Origin: JANYHH01 sp965249745 | GTDB taxonomy: Bacteria; Deinococcota; Deinococci; Deinococcales; JAAFIG01 | Assembly: GCA_965249745.1 (NCBI GenBank) | Contig: OZ252252.1 | Location: 186,001-250,000 of the forward strand | Reading direction: 5' to 3' | Length of the DNA: 64,000 nt | The notes under the pieces: model-generated | Told to the model about the DNA's origin: nothing | The model's input: only the letters and a program-made list of their open reading frames with translations | Databases searched by the model: none | Shown: in pieces, positions 34,453-42,797 of the stretch | Numbering within the stretch: position 1 is the stretch's first letter | Layout of the letters: every line of letters begins with the position of its first letter | Translations under genes and position numbers: made by a program

Positions 34453-35471
34453 CGCAGATCGCCCGCGCCCTCGAGTGTCCGAAGGGCATGACGCACGGAC
34501 CCTGCGGCGGGTTACGAGGCGAAACCGAGTGCGAGTTACCCGGCGTGAGCTGCCCTTTTTCGACCAGGGACACAGCCATCCTGTGGACGGGCGTGGCTCC
34601 GACCGTCCACACAGTGACGCCCGCCGGTCGGGTTTTCTTGGAGAAGATGAGCCGTCGCCCGGTAGTCGTGACCGACATCCCGACGATTCCCTTGCACGCC
34701 GACAGCATTTATGAGATTGCCGATCTGATCCGCGATGGCGTGGACGCGGTGCTGATCGGGGATCACGGCGGCGCACGGGTACAGTTCCCGCCCGCCTACC
34801 GCGCCATGCTGATGAAGCAAGCCGGACTGGAATCCTGGGTCGGTTTCAATTGCCGCGACCGCAACCGCGTGGCCTTGGAAGCAGAGGCGGCGGCACTGGC
34901 GCACCTTGGGGTGGCGGGCGTCAACTGCGTCACCGGGGACCACACGGGCAGCGGGCATCGCAGCGACGCCAAACCGGTCTTCGATCTGGACAGCACGCAA
35001 CTGGCAAGTCTGGCTCGAGCGGCGGGGCTGCTGGTCTCGGTTGGAGAGAATCCGGTTGCGCCGCCGGTGCATCTGCGGGCCGGGCGGCTGGCGCAGAAGG
35101 TCAGGGCTGGGGCGCATCTGTGCTTCGTCAACCTGCCGCACAGTCCAGAACTGGTGCGAGAGTTTCGGGCCCAAGCTCTCGCGGCGGGCGCGGACGTGCC
35201 GTTCGTGGTCGGCGTCCCGGTTATCACCTCCAAGTCAGCCGCCGAGGAAGTCCTGCGCTTCCACGGGTTGCGCCTGCCGGACGGCTTCTTAAACCGCATC
35301 CTCAGCGCCGATAACCCGCGTCTCGAGGGGATCAGGGCGGCGGTGGCACACGCCGAAAAATTGCTCGAGGTTCCAGGAGTGCGCGGCTTGAACCTATCGG
35401 GTCTGTCCGCACCCGGCGAGGAGCATCAACTCGCGGCGGACTTCGCGGAGATCGGACGCGTTTTCAGGTAG
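34449..35471 (+). CDS. MTHFR_C domain fused to MetF-like methylenetetrahydrofolate reductase
   Basis: A 340-residue protein with two parts. Residues of about 1-40 match the zinc/Fe-S-type MTHFR_C motif (CPKGMTHGPCGGLRG, then CELPGVSCPF). From about 60 on there is a MetF TIM barrel with CRDRNR and a TGD loop at the expected places. In other bacteria MTHFR_C is usually a separate MetV subunit or follows the catalytic domain; here it is N-terminal. The family interconverts methylene- and methyl-tetrahydrofolate, so the protein probably handles a one-carbon unit released by the pathway. It overlaps the FAD oxidase gene by 4 bp. Confidence 0.8.
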   Translation: MTQIARALECPKGMTHGPCGGLRGETECELPGVSCPFSTRDTAILWTGVAPTVHTVTPAGRVFLEKMSRRPVVVTDIPTIPLHADSIYEIADLIRDGVDAVLIGDHGGARVQFPPAYRAMLMKQAGLESWVGFNCRDRNRVALEAEAAALAHLGVAGVNCVTGDHTGSGHRSDAKPVFDLDSTQLASLARAAGLLVSVGENPVAPPVHLRAGRLAQKVRAGAHLCFVNLPHSPELVREFRAQALAAGADVPFVVGVPVITSKSAAEEVLRFHGLRLPDGFLNRILSADNPRLEGIRAAVAHAEKLLEVPGVRGLNLSGLSAPGEEHQLAADFAEIGRVFR

Positions 35472-35619
35472 CTGGGAACCGATAAAGCTTTGCCAACGTC
35501 CGATCTCAGTCCCAAGCACGTGGGTTGGGTCAAGACAGGGGTCGTCGTCCGTCATGACGGCGGAGGGTGGCCATCGTTGCCGCGTCGCTCGACCCTCAAC
35601 TCAAGGTTCACAGGAGAGC

Positions 35620-35652
35620 AAAGAAAAGGGGCAGCCGACGCTGGCTGCCCCT
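35620..35652 (-). terminator. Intrinsic terminator of the HxlR gene
   Basis: On the minus strand GGGGCAGCC-agcgtc-GGCTGCCCC is a perfect 9-bp stem followed by TTTTCTTT. It begins about 20 bp after the HxlR stop codon at 35671. A CTCGAG abuts the stem. Confidence 0.85.
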
Positions 35653-35670
35653 CGAGTGTGTGACGCTGAC

Positions 35671-35997
35671 TTACTTCTTCTTGGGCTTAGCGGCGGACTT
35701 CTCGTGCGAGTCCACCCATTTGCCAATCGCTTCCAACAGCGGACGCAGCGCGTCGCCCTTGGCGGTCAGTGTGTACTCCACGCGCGGCGGAACCTCGGCG
35801 TAGGCTTGGCGGTGCACAATCTCCTGCCCCTCGAGTTCCTTCAGGCGCTCGGAGAGTGTGCGCGGGCTGACCTTCAACACTTTTTCCAGGGCGGTGAAAC
35901 GGGTCGGTCCCTTCATCAGCATCTCGAGGATGACAAGCGTACCTTTGCGACCGATAACGCGTAACGCGTCTTCCAGTGGTGAACTTTGGCGTTTCAT
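35671..35997 (-). CDS. HxlR-family transcriptional regulator
   Basis: A 108-residue winged-helix protein of the HxlR/MarR-like group: RKGTLVILEMLMKGPTRFTALEK, then VSPRTLSERLKELEGQEIVHRQ, and the beta wing VPPRVEYTLTAKGDALRP. It ends in a Lys-rich tail. Most HxlR proteins respond to redox or electrophiles and regulate adjacent genes. The minus-strand TATAGT lies 7 bp before the ATG, a leaderless start. It is convergent with the MetF-like gene, so control of the catabolic cluster is possible but not shown. Confidence 0.85.
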   Translation of the reverse strand: MKRQSSPLEDALRVIGRKGTLVILEMLMKGPTRFTALEKVLKVSPRTLSERLKELEGQEIVHRQAYAEVPPRVEYTLTAKGDALRPLLEAIGKWVDSHEKSAAKPKKK

Positions 35998-36181
35998 TGG
36001 AAAGACTATAAATTGCCAAACCTGACAAAACCCTTACTTTTCTGTGAAGGAGCCTTGGGATGCGGGAGGAAACCGGAAAATAAAGCACGTCGCGTCTCAA
36101 AACGTGTCCAGTCTACATTTCAGGGTCGGATTCTCAGCTCGAGACCGTCTGATGCGGAGACTGACAGCCTCCCAGGGCAGG

Positions 36182-37321
36182 TCAGATTTTTGAGCGTTCG
36201 TACGCCCGCGAAAACGCACTGACCGCGAACTCGAGCGCCCCCTGAGCAGTGTCGCGCCCCAGTGAGAATCGCAGACTGGCTCTGGCCTCGTCGCGGGTCC
36301 GACCCATCGCGGTCAGCACATGGCTGGGTTCCAGGGTTCCGGCGCTGCACGCGCTGCCGCTGCTGGCGGCGACCCCTTCCAAATCCAGGTTCATCAGCAG
36401 CGCCTCGCCGTCCGCGCGGCTCGCGGTAATGTTGACGTGGCGCGGGCTGCGCCGCGTTTCGTGACCGTTCAGCGTCACACCGGGAATCTCTTGCAATCTG
36501 GCGCTGAAGAAATCTCGTAGCCCCTCGAGGCGAATCGCTTCGGTGGGTTGCGCGGCGTGCGCCCGTTGTGCCGCGAGCGCCATGCCGACCGCGCCGGGCA
36601 CATTGTGGGTTCCGCCGCGCAAGCCGCGCTCCTGATGCCCGCCGTAGAGCAACGGCGGCAGGGAAAAGCCGCGTCGCTCCAACTCGCGGCTGACAAACAG
36701 TGCGCCGACTCCTTTGGGGCCGTAGAACTTGTGGGCGGAAACCGTCAGCAGATCGCAACCCAAACCCGTGACGCTGAGCGGCACGTACCCGAGGCTTTGC
36801 ACGGCGTCCACGTGAAAGGGAATTCCCCGTTGCTGGCAGATATCGGCGATGGCGCGAATGTCCTGAATCGTGCCAACCTCGTTATTGACGTGTTGCACAC
36901 TGACCAACATGGTCTCGGGGCGCAGTGACTCGAGGATTTGCTGTGGGTCTAGGCTGCCGAGCTGATCGGGTGGCAGGTACGTGACGGTGGCGCGACCGAT
37001 TGCCTCGAGCGCCCCGGCGGGGGCGAGGATCGCGCTGTGTTCGATGGCGGTCGTGACGATATGACCGGGGCGCATCAGCCCGAACCCGAAGATCACCTGA
37101 TTGTTGGCTTCCGTACCGCCGCTGGTAAAGATCAGTTCCTGACTTTTTGAGCCTAGAACTCCCGCCAGCCTTTCCCGCGCTTCCTCCAGGGCTTCCCGCG
37201 CCAAGCCCCCCTCGCGGTGAACGCTCGAGGCATTGCCGAGCATGAGCTGATACGGGCGCATCGCGGCCTCGACTTCGGGGTCTAACGGCGTCGTGGCGGC
37301 GTAATCCAGATAAACACGCAT
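36182..37321 (-). CDS. iscS: Cysteine desulfurase, IscS/NifS type
   Basis: A PLP enzyme of 379 residues that takes sulfur from cysteine for Fe-S cluster assembly. The PLP lysine is in VSAHKFYGPKG (about 200), the Thr/His cofactor block is TSGGTEANN near 70, and the catalytic cysteine is in SSGSACSAG (about 320). Its start lies 13 bp after the iscR stop, so it is the second gene of an iscR-iscS operon. No iscU or scaffold gene is in the window; Deinococcota often use SufBCD instead, so this enzyme may feed either system or tRNA thiolation. Confidence 0.9.
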   Translation of the reverse strand: MRVYLDYAATTPLDPEVEAAMRPYQLMLGNASSVHREGGLAREALEEARERLAGVLGSKSQELIFTSGGTEANNQVIFGFGLMRPGHIVTTAIEHSAILAPAGALEAIGRATVTYLPPDQLGSLDPQQILESLRPETMLVSVQHVNNEVGTIQDIRAIADICQQRGIPFHVDAVQSLGYVPLSVTGLGCDLLTVSAHKFYGPKGVGALFVSRELERRGFSLPPLLYGGHQERGLRGGTHNVPGAVGMALAAQRAHAAQPTEAIRLEGLRDFFSARLQEIPGVTLNGHETRRSPRHVNITASRADGEALLMNLDLEGVAASSGSACSAGTLEPSHVLTAMGRTRDEARASLRFSLGRDTAQGALEFAVSAFSRAYERSKI

Positions 37322-37334
37322 GAGGTTAGCTGGA

Positions 37335-37811
37335 TTAGTCGTGCGCCATCGGCAGCGGTTGCCCCTGCTGCGCCACGGCCGCCCGCATTCGGGCGCTGGC
37401 GGTGGCGAACTCGGCTTCGCGCATCAGGTCTGCCAGTGTCGTATTCCCGAGGACATCGCGGATAGCGAAATCCACGCGTTTCCACAGGTTCTCCGTGCCG
37501 CAGGCGGATTCGTGCGAGCAACTGCCGGGGTCCTCGATGCACTCCACCGGGGCGATGCTGCCCTCCATCGCCTCAACGACATCCAGCGTGCTGATCTGCT
37601 CCGGGGCGCGAGCCAGCTTGTAACCACCGAAGGCTCCGCGCACGCTGCGGATGAACCCAGCCCGGCGCAGGTTGCTGGCGATCTGTTCCAAGTAATGCTG
37701 GCTGATGTCCTGGCGTTCCGCGACGTGCTTCAGCGCCATCGGTTCACCGTTGCCCTTGGCGATTTCGACGAGGGCGCGTAGCCCGTACTGCGCTTTGGTA
37801 GAAATCCACAT
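37335..37811 (-). CDS. Rrf2/IscR-type Fe-S regulator
   Basis: A 158-residue Rrf2 protein. The winged helix starts MWISTKAQYGLRALVEIAKG and continues with DISQHYLEQIASNLRRAGFI. Three cysteines, C91, C98 and C104, occupy the place of the IscR cluster ligands (C92, C98, C104 in E. coli), so it can probably bind a [2Fe-2S] cluster. It is expected to repress the operon when clusters are plentiful. Co-transcribed with iscS. A Fur-like palindrome lies about 40 bp upstream. Confidence 0.85.
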   Translation of the reverse strand: MWISTKAQYGLRALVEIAKGNGEPMALKHVAERQDISQHYLEQIASNLRRAGFIRSVRGAFGGYKLARAPEQISTLDVVEAMEGSIAPVECIEDPGSCSHESACGTENLWKRVDFAIRDVLGNTTLADLMREAEFATASARMRAAVAQQGQPLPMAHD

Positions 37812-37851
37812 GTCGAACCTCCGGTCTCGAGCTATTGCCCCTGCTCAAGAT

Positions 37852-37866
37852 TGAGAATGATTCTCA
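37852..37866. promoter_or_regulatory. Fur-like 7-1-7 palindrome upstream of iscR-iscS
   Basis: TGAGAAT-G-ATTCTCA is a perfect 15-bp palindrome with a central base. It matches the 7-1-7 Fur/PerR-type pattern TGATAAT-N-ATTATCA except for one position in each arm. It is located 41 bp before the iscR start, where a repressor could block transcription in response to iron or peroxide. Confidence 0.5.
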
Positions 37867-37924
37867 GTTTAACACGGGAAATCCGTACTGGAAACAGGGA
37901 TTTGATGCCATTCCCGCAGACAGC

Positions 37925-39418
37925 TCAGAAGTGAACAAAGCCCGCCCGCGAGAACACCATCACGAACACGCCCAGCAGCACCACGAGGCTCGAGGCAATC
38001 GTCGGTCCCAACTCCGAAGCGCTCAAGCGTTTACGCGATAGAACGACCACGATCAATCCTAGGAGAACACCCACTCCAGCCGTCCACCACGGCGGCGTCA
38101 ACAGCGGCTCGAGGCTCCAGCCGGGTGCGCTGAACGCCCCGCTGGCCAGTCTGAAGGCGACGACGAAACCAACCCCAATCAGCGCGGCGATGGGCGGCGC
38201 AATCTGCCGTTGGCTCGAGGTGAACCAGATCACGGGGGCGGTCAGCATCGTCGCACCCGCCCCGAGCAGCAGCGCCATCAGGGTTTGCGCCAGGGCGCTC
38301 TGAGCCGGGAACCACGGGTTCCAACCGAGTGCGACACTGACCCGATCCATGACTGTCGGCTGGTACGGTTGGCTCGAGTCGGCCTGGTAGACCGTGCTGG
38401 CGAAGCCGTCGGCTTGCAAGCTCTGCCAGACGAAGGATCGCACTCGAGTACTGGGATTGAACTCCAGGCTGGCGTAACTCAGACCGTCTGGGGCGATCAG
38501 TTGACGACTGACCCGGCCGGTGTTCAACTCGAGCGCCCAGATGTCCGACCCGAGGGCGTAATACAGCGAATCCTGCGTCTGTCCGAGCAGTTCGCCGGAT
38601 TGCCGGGTGAACTCCCGGATACCTGACCCGTCCCAGTACGCCAGGTGTGGGTCGTGGGTCTTTGTCAGCGCGGCGACGCGTTGCTGCTCGTCGCTCTCGT
38701 ACCACCAGGCGGGCAGAAGTTGCTCGCCGCGAACGGCGACCGCGTAGCGCTGCTCGCGGCCGGTGAACACGGCCGCGCCCAAACGCCGCGCTTGAAAACC
38801 CGTCTCTGGATCCCCAAGGCTGAAAATCGCGTCGTACTTCTCGTCTTGCGGATTGCGGTAACCCTCGGCAAAGACAATTCCAAGTTGTCCGTTTGGGGTG
38901 ACATTCACGGCCAGCGCACCGATATTGAGTTTGGTGCGGCGGACCTCGGCGGCTTTACCAGCCCAAGACTGTGCGTAGATCACGGTCTCGTCACCGACTC
39001 CGACGGCGTAGACGGTCAGCGGCTGATCGCGCCAGAGCGTGACTGCGACTCCGGGGAACTCTGTTTCCGCCAGTTTGCGAGGCTTGCCCTGAAACCAGCC
39101 CCAAACGGCGCTGTTCTCGGTCAGGCTGCGCTGATACCAGGCGAGCGCCAGACTCGAGCCACCGCCCGTCCCAACCAAACCTTTGATGCCGGAGGCGGTC
39201 AGAATGGTCTGATCCGCGCCTCCGGTCAGGCTTTTGGCAAGCAAACCGGTCTGATCGGCCGCGATGATCCGCCCGGCTGGACCATCCAGAACGACGCCCT
39301 GGGTGATGGCGGTCGTGGCGACGCGGTGCGGCAATCCCCAACCGTTCTGAGCTTGAAACTGTGCTAGCCCACTCGAGGTAAAAAAGACGACCAGGCAAAA
39401 GACGCGAAGCAACTTCAC
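37925..39418 (-). CDS. Secreted/membrane protein with predicted beta-propeller ectodomain
   Basis: A 497-residue protein with a signal peptide (MKLLRVFCLVVFFTSSGLAQ). Residues of about 30-370 have repeated short strands with Trp, Tyr and Gly typical of a beta-propeller. Residues of about 375-495 hold four predicted membrane helices (for example LLLGAGATMLTAPVIWFTSS and GVLLGLIVVVLSR). No family was recognised. The topology would place a large ectodomain outside and a four-helix bundle in the membrane. It is followed upstream by a hydrolase gene on the same strand. Confidence 0.6.
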   Translation of the reverse strand: MKLLRVFCLVVFFTSSGLAQFQAQNGWGLPHRVATTAITQGVVLDGPAGRIIAADQTGLLAKSLTGGADQTILTASGIKGLVGTGGGSSLALAWYQRSLTENSAVWGWFQGKPRKLAETEFPGVAVTLWRDQPLTVYAVGVGDETVIYAQSWAGKAAEVRRTKLNIGALAVNVTPNGQLGIVFAEGYRNPQDEKYDAIFSLGDPETGFQARRLGAAVFTGREQRYAVAVRGEQLLPAWWYESDEQQRVAALTKTHDPHLAYWDGSGIREFTRQSGELLGQTQDSLYYALGSDIWALELNTGRVSRQLIAPDGLSYASLEFNPSTRVRSFVWQSLQADGFASTVYQADSSQPYQPTVMDRVSVALGWNPWFPAQSALAQTLMALLLGAGATMLTAPVIWFTSSQRQIAPPIAALIGVGFVVAFRLASGAFSAPGWSLEPLLTPPWWTAGVGVLLGLIVVVLSRKRLSASELGPTIASSLVVLLGVFVMVFSRAGFVHF

Positions 39419-39443
39419 GCTTCAACCTTACCCTGGACTCGTT

Positions 39444-40196
39444 TCAGTCCGGTGACACGCTTTTGAAGGATTGCAGAAACTCCAGCAGCACCGTATTGAA
39501 GGCTTCCGGTTGCTCGAGGTTGCTGAGATGCCCGGCATTCTGGATCAGGCTCAGCCGGGCGTTCGGGATGGCGTCCACCAAGACCTGCGCTTCGGACGGC
39601 GGCGTGACCGTATCCTCGGCTCCGACGACGACCAGAGTTGGCACGCCGATATCCTCCAGCAGCAACCGCGAATCCGGGCGACTGGCCAATGCGGCCAGGG
39701 CATTGTAGATCGCTTGCCCACTGGCGTGCTGGGCTAACTCGGCGGCTCTCTCCTTAGCGGCAGGGCTGGCGTTCAGGGAGAGCAGGTTCGGCACGAAGTC
39801 GGTCATCAGAAAACCGGGTCCCTCGGATTCGACTCTGGCCGCCATCTGCAACCGTTTCGTGCGGGCGCTCGAGTCGTCCGGCGCGGCGCGGGTATCGGCT
39901 AGCACGAGTCCCTTGACCAGTCCCGCGTCGCGCTCCATGATCCGAAACGCGGCGTACCCACCGAGCGATAACCCAACCAGGATGATCTCTTCGATTTCCT
40001 TGCGTTCCAGACGATCCACGATGCTCTGCGCGAACTCCTGCATCGTGCGTTGACCGCTGCTGTGGGCGCGCCCGAAACCGGGAAAGTCCAGCGCCAGCGC
40101 CGCCCAACCATCGGCTTTGACGGCGGCGATCTGGCTGTCCCACATGGCTGCGTGAAGCGGGAAGGCGTGCAGGAAAACCACGGTCGGTTGGGTCAT
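39444..40196 (-). CDS. Alpha/beta-hydrolase
   Basis: A 250-residue hydrolase: oxyanion-side FLHAFPLHAAMWD, nucleophile GLSLGG (about residue 92), acid in VGAEDTVTP, and His in AGHLSNLEQP near the end. It resembles haloperoxidase-like and 3-oxoadipate enol-lactonase-like enzymes. The ATG at 40196 has TAGATT 7 bp upstream on the minus strand. An ATG three codons earlier is also in frame. The substrate is unknown. Confidence 0.85.
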   Translation of the reverse strand: MTQPTVVFLHAFPLHAAMWDSQIAAVKADGWAALALDFPGFGRAHSSGQRTMQEFAQSIVDRLERKEIEEIILVGLSLGGYAAFRIMERDAGLVKGLVLADTRAAPDDSSARTKRLQMAARVESEGPGFLMTDFVPNLLSLNASPAAKERAAELAQHASGQAIYNALAALASRPDSRLLLEDIGVPTLVVVGAEDTVTPPSEAQVLVDAIPNARLSLIQNAGHLSNLEQPEAFNTVLLEFLQSFKSVSPD

Positions 40197-40206
40197 GGTC
40201 TCCAAT

Positions 40207-40959
40207 CTACGCGATCTGTGTCCGCCACCACTCCATACTTTTTCGCACGCTGTCCAGGGCGTTCCCAGGGCATTGATCCTGTTCCACGAGCGCCCAACCG
40301 ACGCCCGTTTCGCGGGCAGCGTTGACCACCCCCACCAGCGGAACCTCGCCCTGCCCGAGTTCCACTGTCTCCCAATCGGACGTATCAGTTCCCGGTTTCA
40401 GCCGCTTCACGTCTTTCAGGTGCAGCAACGCGACGCGGCCCGCGCGCTGACGCAGGTAGGCCGCCGGGTCAACCCCAGCCGCGTGACCCCAAGCCCCATC
40501 GAACTCCAAGTCAATCCCAGCCCCGGCAATCGCGTCCAGCGCGTAGGCAGTTCCGGCTCGAGTCTGAAATTCAAAGGTGTGATTGTGATACGCCAAGCCA
40601 ACGCCCGTCCCTTGGAGCTTGTCCTGAATGGCTTTCAGAGAGCGAATCACACCGTCCCAACTGCTCGAGTACCGCGCCGCGTCCACCCACGGACAGACCA
40701 AATACGGGGACTTCAACGCGACCGCCCGTTGCACTTGCGCCTCCAAATCGTTTTCTAACGTGTCCAGTCCAACGTGCATCCCGGCCGTCTCGAGGTTCAA
40801 ACTTTCCAGAAAGGCTTTCAGTTCACTGTCCGTCAGACCGCCGTAATCCCCGGCGAACTCCACGCCCGCGAACCCGAGACCGGCGACCTGCCGCAAGCTT
40901 CCCTGGAAGTCCTGAGCGACGAGATCGCGCACCGTGTACAGTTGCAAGCCCAATTTCAT
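40207..40959 (-). CDS. Sugar phosphate isomerase/epimerase, TIM barrel
   Basis: A 250-residue xylose-isomerase-like TIM barrel (AP endonuclease family 2). Likely metal ligands are Glu in GVEFAGDYGG, Glu/His in YHNHTFEF, Asp/Glu in IDLEFDGAWG and a final Glu in ALVEQDQCPG. It is of the IolE/IolI and inosose-isomerase type, but the other iol genes are at 18-25 kb, so the role here is unclear. A -10 TAATCT lies 6 bp before the ATG. It is 10 bp from the hydrolase gene and on the same strand. Confidence 0.8.
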   Translation of the reverse strand: MKLGLQLYTVRDLVAQDFQGSLRQVAGLGFAGVEFAGDYGGLTDSELKAFLESLNLETAGMHVGLDTLENDLEAQVQRAVALKSPYLVCPWVDAARYSSSWDGVIRSLKAIQDKLQGTGVGLAYHNHTFEFQTRAGTAYALDAIAGAGIDLEFDGAWGHAAGVDPAAYLRQRAGRVALLHLKDVKRLKPGTDTSDWETVELGQGEVPLVGVVNAARETGVGWALVEQDQCPGNALDSVRKSMEWWRTQIA

Positions 40960-41227
40960 GGGATCAGATTACAACGCTTACCCCATCCCAGATTTGAAAT
41001 GCTTTCACGGCGGCTCGAGGTGAGAGCGGGTATTGCTCGAGGCTCAGAAAACCCGTGTCTGCAAATAGCCCAGAAAAGACTGTAGTGCCGCGCCCGACAA
41101 CAAATTCGTTTTCAATCACGTTCAAATCACGCGTCCAGAAATCCCAGACTCCTCGAGCCGAGCGGCTTGACAAGCCCGTGCCGTATCCTCTACGGTGAAA
41201 CCGACCGAGCGGTATGAAAAGGATTCA

Positions 41228-41833
41228 ATGAGCAAAGGTGACCGCACCCGCACCCACATTTTGCAGCAGTCAGTGGCACTCTTCAATCGGCGCGGTTACG
41301 CGTCCACGTCGCTAAGCGATGTCATGACCGCCACGGGTCTGGAGAAGGGCGGCATTTATAACCATTTCGGTAGCAAGCAAGAACTGATGCTCGAGGCGTT
41401 TGAATACGCGGTGCGACTCCTAGAGACGCAGTACCGGGCGGGTTTGCACCCAAAAGCCGGTGCCTTTGAGCGGCTGAACGGCATCCTGTCAACCTTCGAG
41501 GGCATGATCGTCAACCCCGTGGTGCGCGGCGGTTGCCCGATGCTAAATGCCGCGATTGAATCCGACGATGCCCTGCCAGAGTTGCGCGACCGCGTGCGAC
41601 GCGCCATGAACGGCTGGATCACGACCGTCAAAGGAATCGTGGAGCGCGGCAAACTCGAGGGGCAAATTCGCTCTGAGGTCAACCCCGAGCAGGTCTCGAG
41701 CGTGTTGTTCGCCACGTTGGAGGGGGCAGTGATGCTGTCTAACCTGTACCGCGACGCGGTCCATATCCGGCGAGCGGTGTCTTTCTTGAGAACCCATCTC
41801 GAGACGCTCAAAGTACCTGAAACCGACCGTTAG
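41228..41833 (+). CDS. TetR-family transcriptional regulator
   Basis: A 201-residue repressor with a canonical N-terminal helix-turn-helix: RTRTHILQQSVALFNRRGYA, then DVMTATGLEKGGIYNHFGSK. The C-terminal ligand domain (about 60-195) resembles the fatty-acid or aromatic-responsive group with TetR_C_16-like features, although the exact class cannot be set. AAAGGATTCA before the ATG serves as Shine-Dalgarno sequence. Three hotdog-fold genes follow within 20 bp, so it probably controls a CoA-thioester or fatty-acid related operon. Confidence 0.85.
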   Translation: MSKGDRTRTHILQQSVALFNRRGYASTSLSDVMTATGLEKGGIYNHFGSKQELMLEAFEYAVRLLETQYRAGLHPKAGAFERLNGILSTFEGMIVNPVVRGGCPMLNAAIESDDALPELRDRVRRAMNGWITTVKGIVERGKLEGQIRSEVNPEQVSSVLFATLEGAVMLSNLYRDAVHIRRAVSFLRTHLETLKVPETDR

Positions 41834-41853
41834 GTCTGAAAGCTGAGGCGACA

Positions 41854-42369
41854 GTGCAGAAAACCAGGACCTATTCCTACGATGCCCGTCGTTTCGATCC
41901 CAAGGAAATGCTGGGACTGACCGGACTCGAGTTTTTGCAGCGCGTTTTCTCTGGTGAGATCGCGGGTAGCAGCATCGCCGCGACGCTTGGATTCGCACCC
42001 CACACCCTCGAGTCAGGGCGCGTCATCTTTCAGGGCGCGCCAGAGGATTACGTTTTTAATCCGATTGGTAGCGTTCACGGTGGATACGCCGCGAGCTTGC
42101 TGGACACAGTGCTGGGTTGCAGCGTCCACAGCGCTCTAGGGATTGGAACTGGGTACACGACGGTGGAACTAAAGGTCAACTACGTGCGAGCAATGACCGA
42201 CAGCACGGGTCCGGTCCTGGCTGAAGGGACGATCATTCACGTCGGTAGAAGCATCGCCACCGCTGAGGGGAAACTCTACGGCCGCGACGACGGCAAACTG
42301 TACGCGCACGGCAGCACGACCTGCTTCCTATTCCCGCTGTCCGGCAACCCAAAAGGAGCCACCCTATGA
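41854..42369 (+). CDS. PaaI-type thioesterase (hotdog fold)
   Basis: A 171-residue hotdog-fold protein. The core motif NPIGSVHGGYAASLLDTVLGCSVHS at about 65-90 is the PaaI thioesterase signature, with the conserved Asp or Glu position taken by Asp in LLDTVLG. The following YTTVELKVNYVRAM strand is typical. It probably hydrolyses an acyl- or aryl-CoA. GTG at 41854 lies 20 bp after tetR; the stop overlaps the next ATG (ATGA). Confidence 0.85.
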   Translation: MQKTRTYSYDARRFDPKEMLGLTGLEFLQRVFSGEIAGSSIAATLGFAPHTLESGRVIFQGAPEDYVFNPIGSVHGGYAASLLDTVLGCSVHSALGIGTGYTTVELKVNYVRAMTDSTGPVLAEGTIIHVGRSIATAEGKLYGRDDGKLYAHGSTTCFLFPLSGNPKGATL

Positions 42370-42797
42370 CCCCCTCCTCCAGCCCAGAATCCCTGCTTAG
42401 CACCCTCGAGATTGAAATTCTCGAGGCCAGCCAAGACCGGGTGGTAGCGCGGATGCCGGTCCAGCCGAAGGTGCATCAGCCGTTCGGTTTACTACACGGT
42501 GGCGCATCTGTCGCATTGGCGGAAACCGCTGCCAGCTTCGGGGCATATCTGGGGGTCAGCGCCCAGGGCATGACGGCGGTGGGATTAGAGATTAACGCGA
42601 ATCACCTGCGTGGCAAACGTGACGGGATAGTGACCGCAACCGCGCTGCCGCTTCACCGTGGGCGAAGCACGCACGTCTGGGAGGTGCGCATCACCGATGA
42701 AACCGACCAACTGGTCTGTATTTCCCGTTGCACCTTAGCGATTGTGCCGAACACAACCCCCGAAAAAAGAGAAGCCACGAGGGAACCCGGTGCCTGA
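42366..42797 (+). CDS. PaaI/YbdB-type thioesterase (hotdog fold)
   Basis: A second hotdog protein, 143 residues, with HQPFGLLHGGASVALAETAAS at about 37-57; the catalytic-type Glu is in ALAETA. A strand VGLEINANHLRGKRDGIVTA follows, with the conserved Asn. It fits the menaquinone/enterobactin 1,4-dihydroxynaphthoyl or ent-CoA thioesterase group. Start overlaps the first thioesterase; its stop overlaps the next gene by 8 bp. Confidence 0.85.
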   Translation: MTPSSSPESLLSTLEIEILEASQDRVVARMPVQPKVHQPFGLLHGGASVALAETAASFGAYLGVSAQGMTAVGLEINANHLRGKRDGIVTATALPLHRGRSTHVWEVRITDETDQLVCISRCTLAIVPNTTPEKREATREPGA

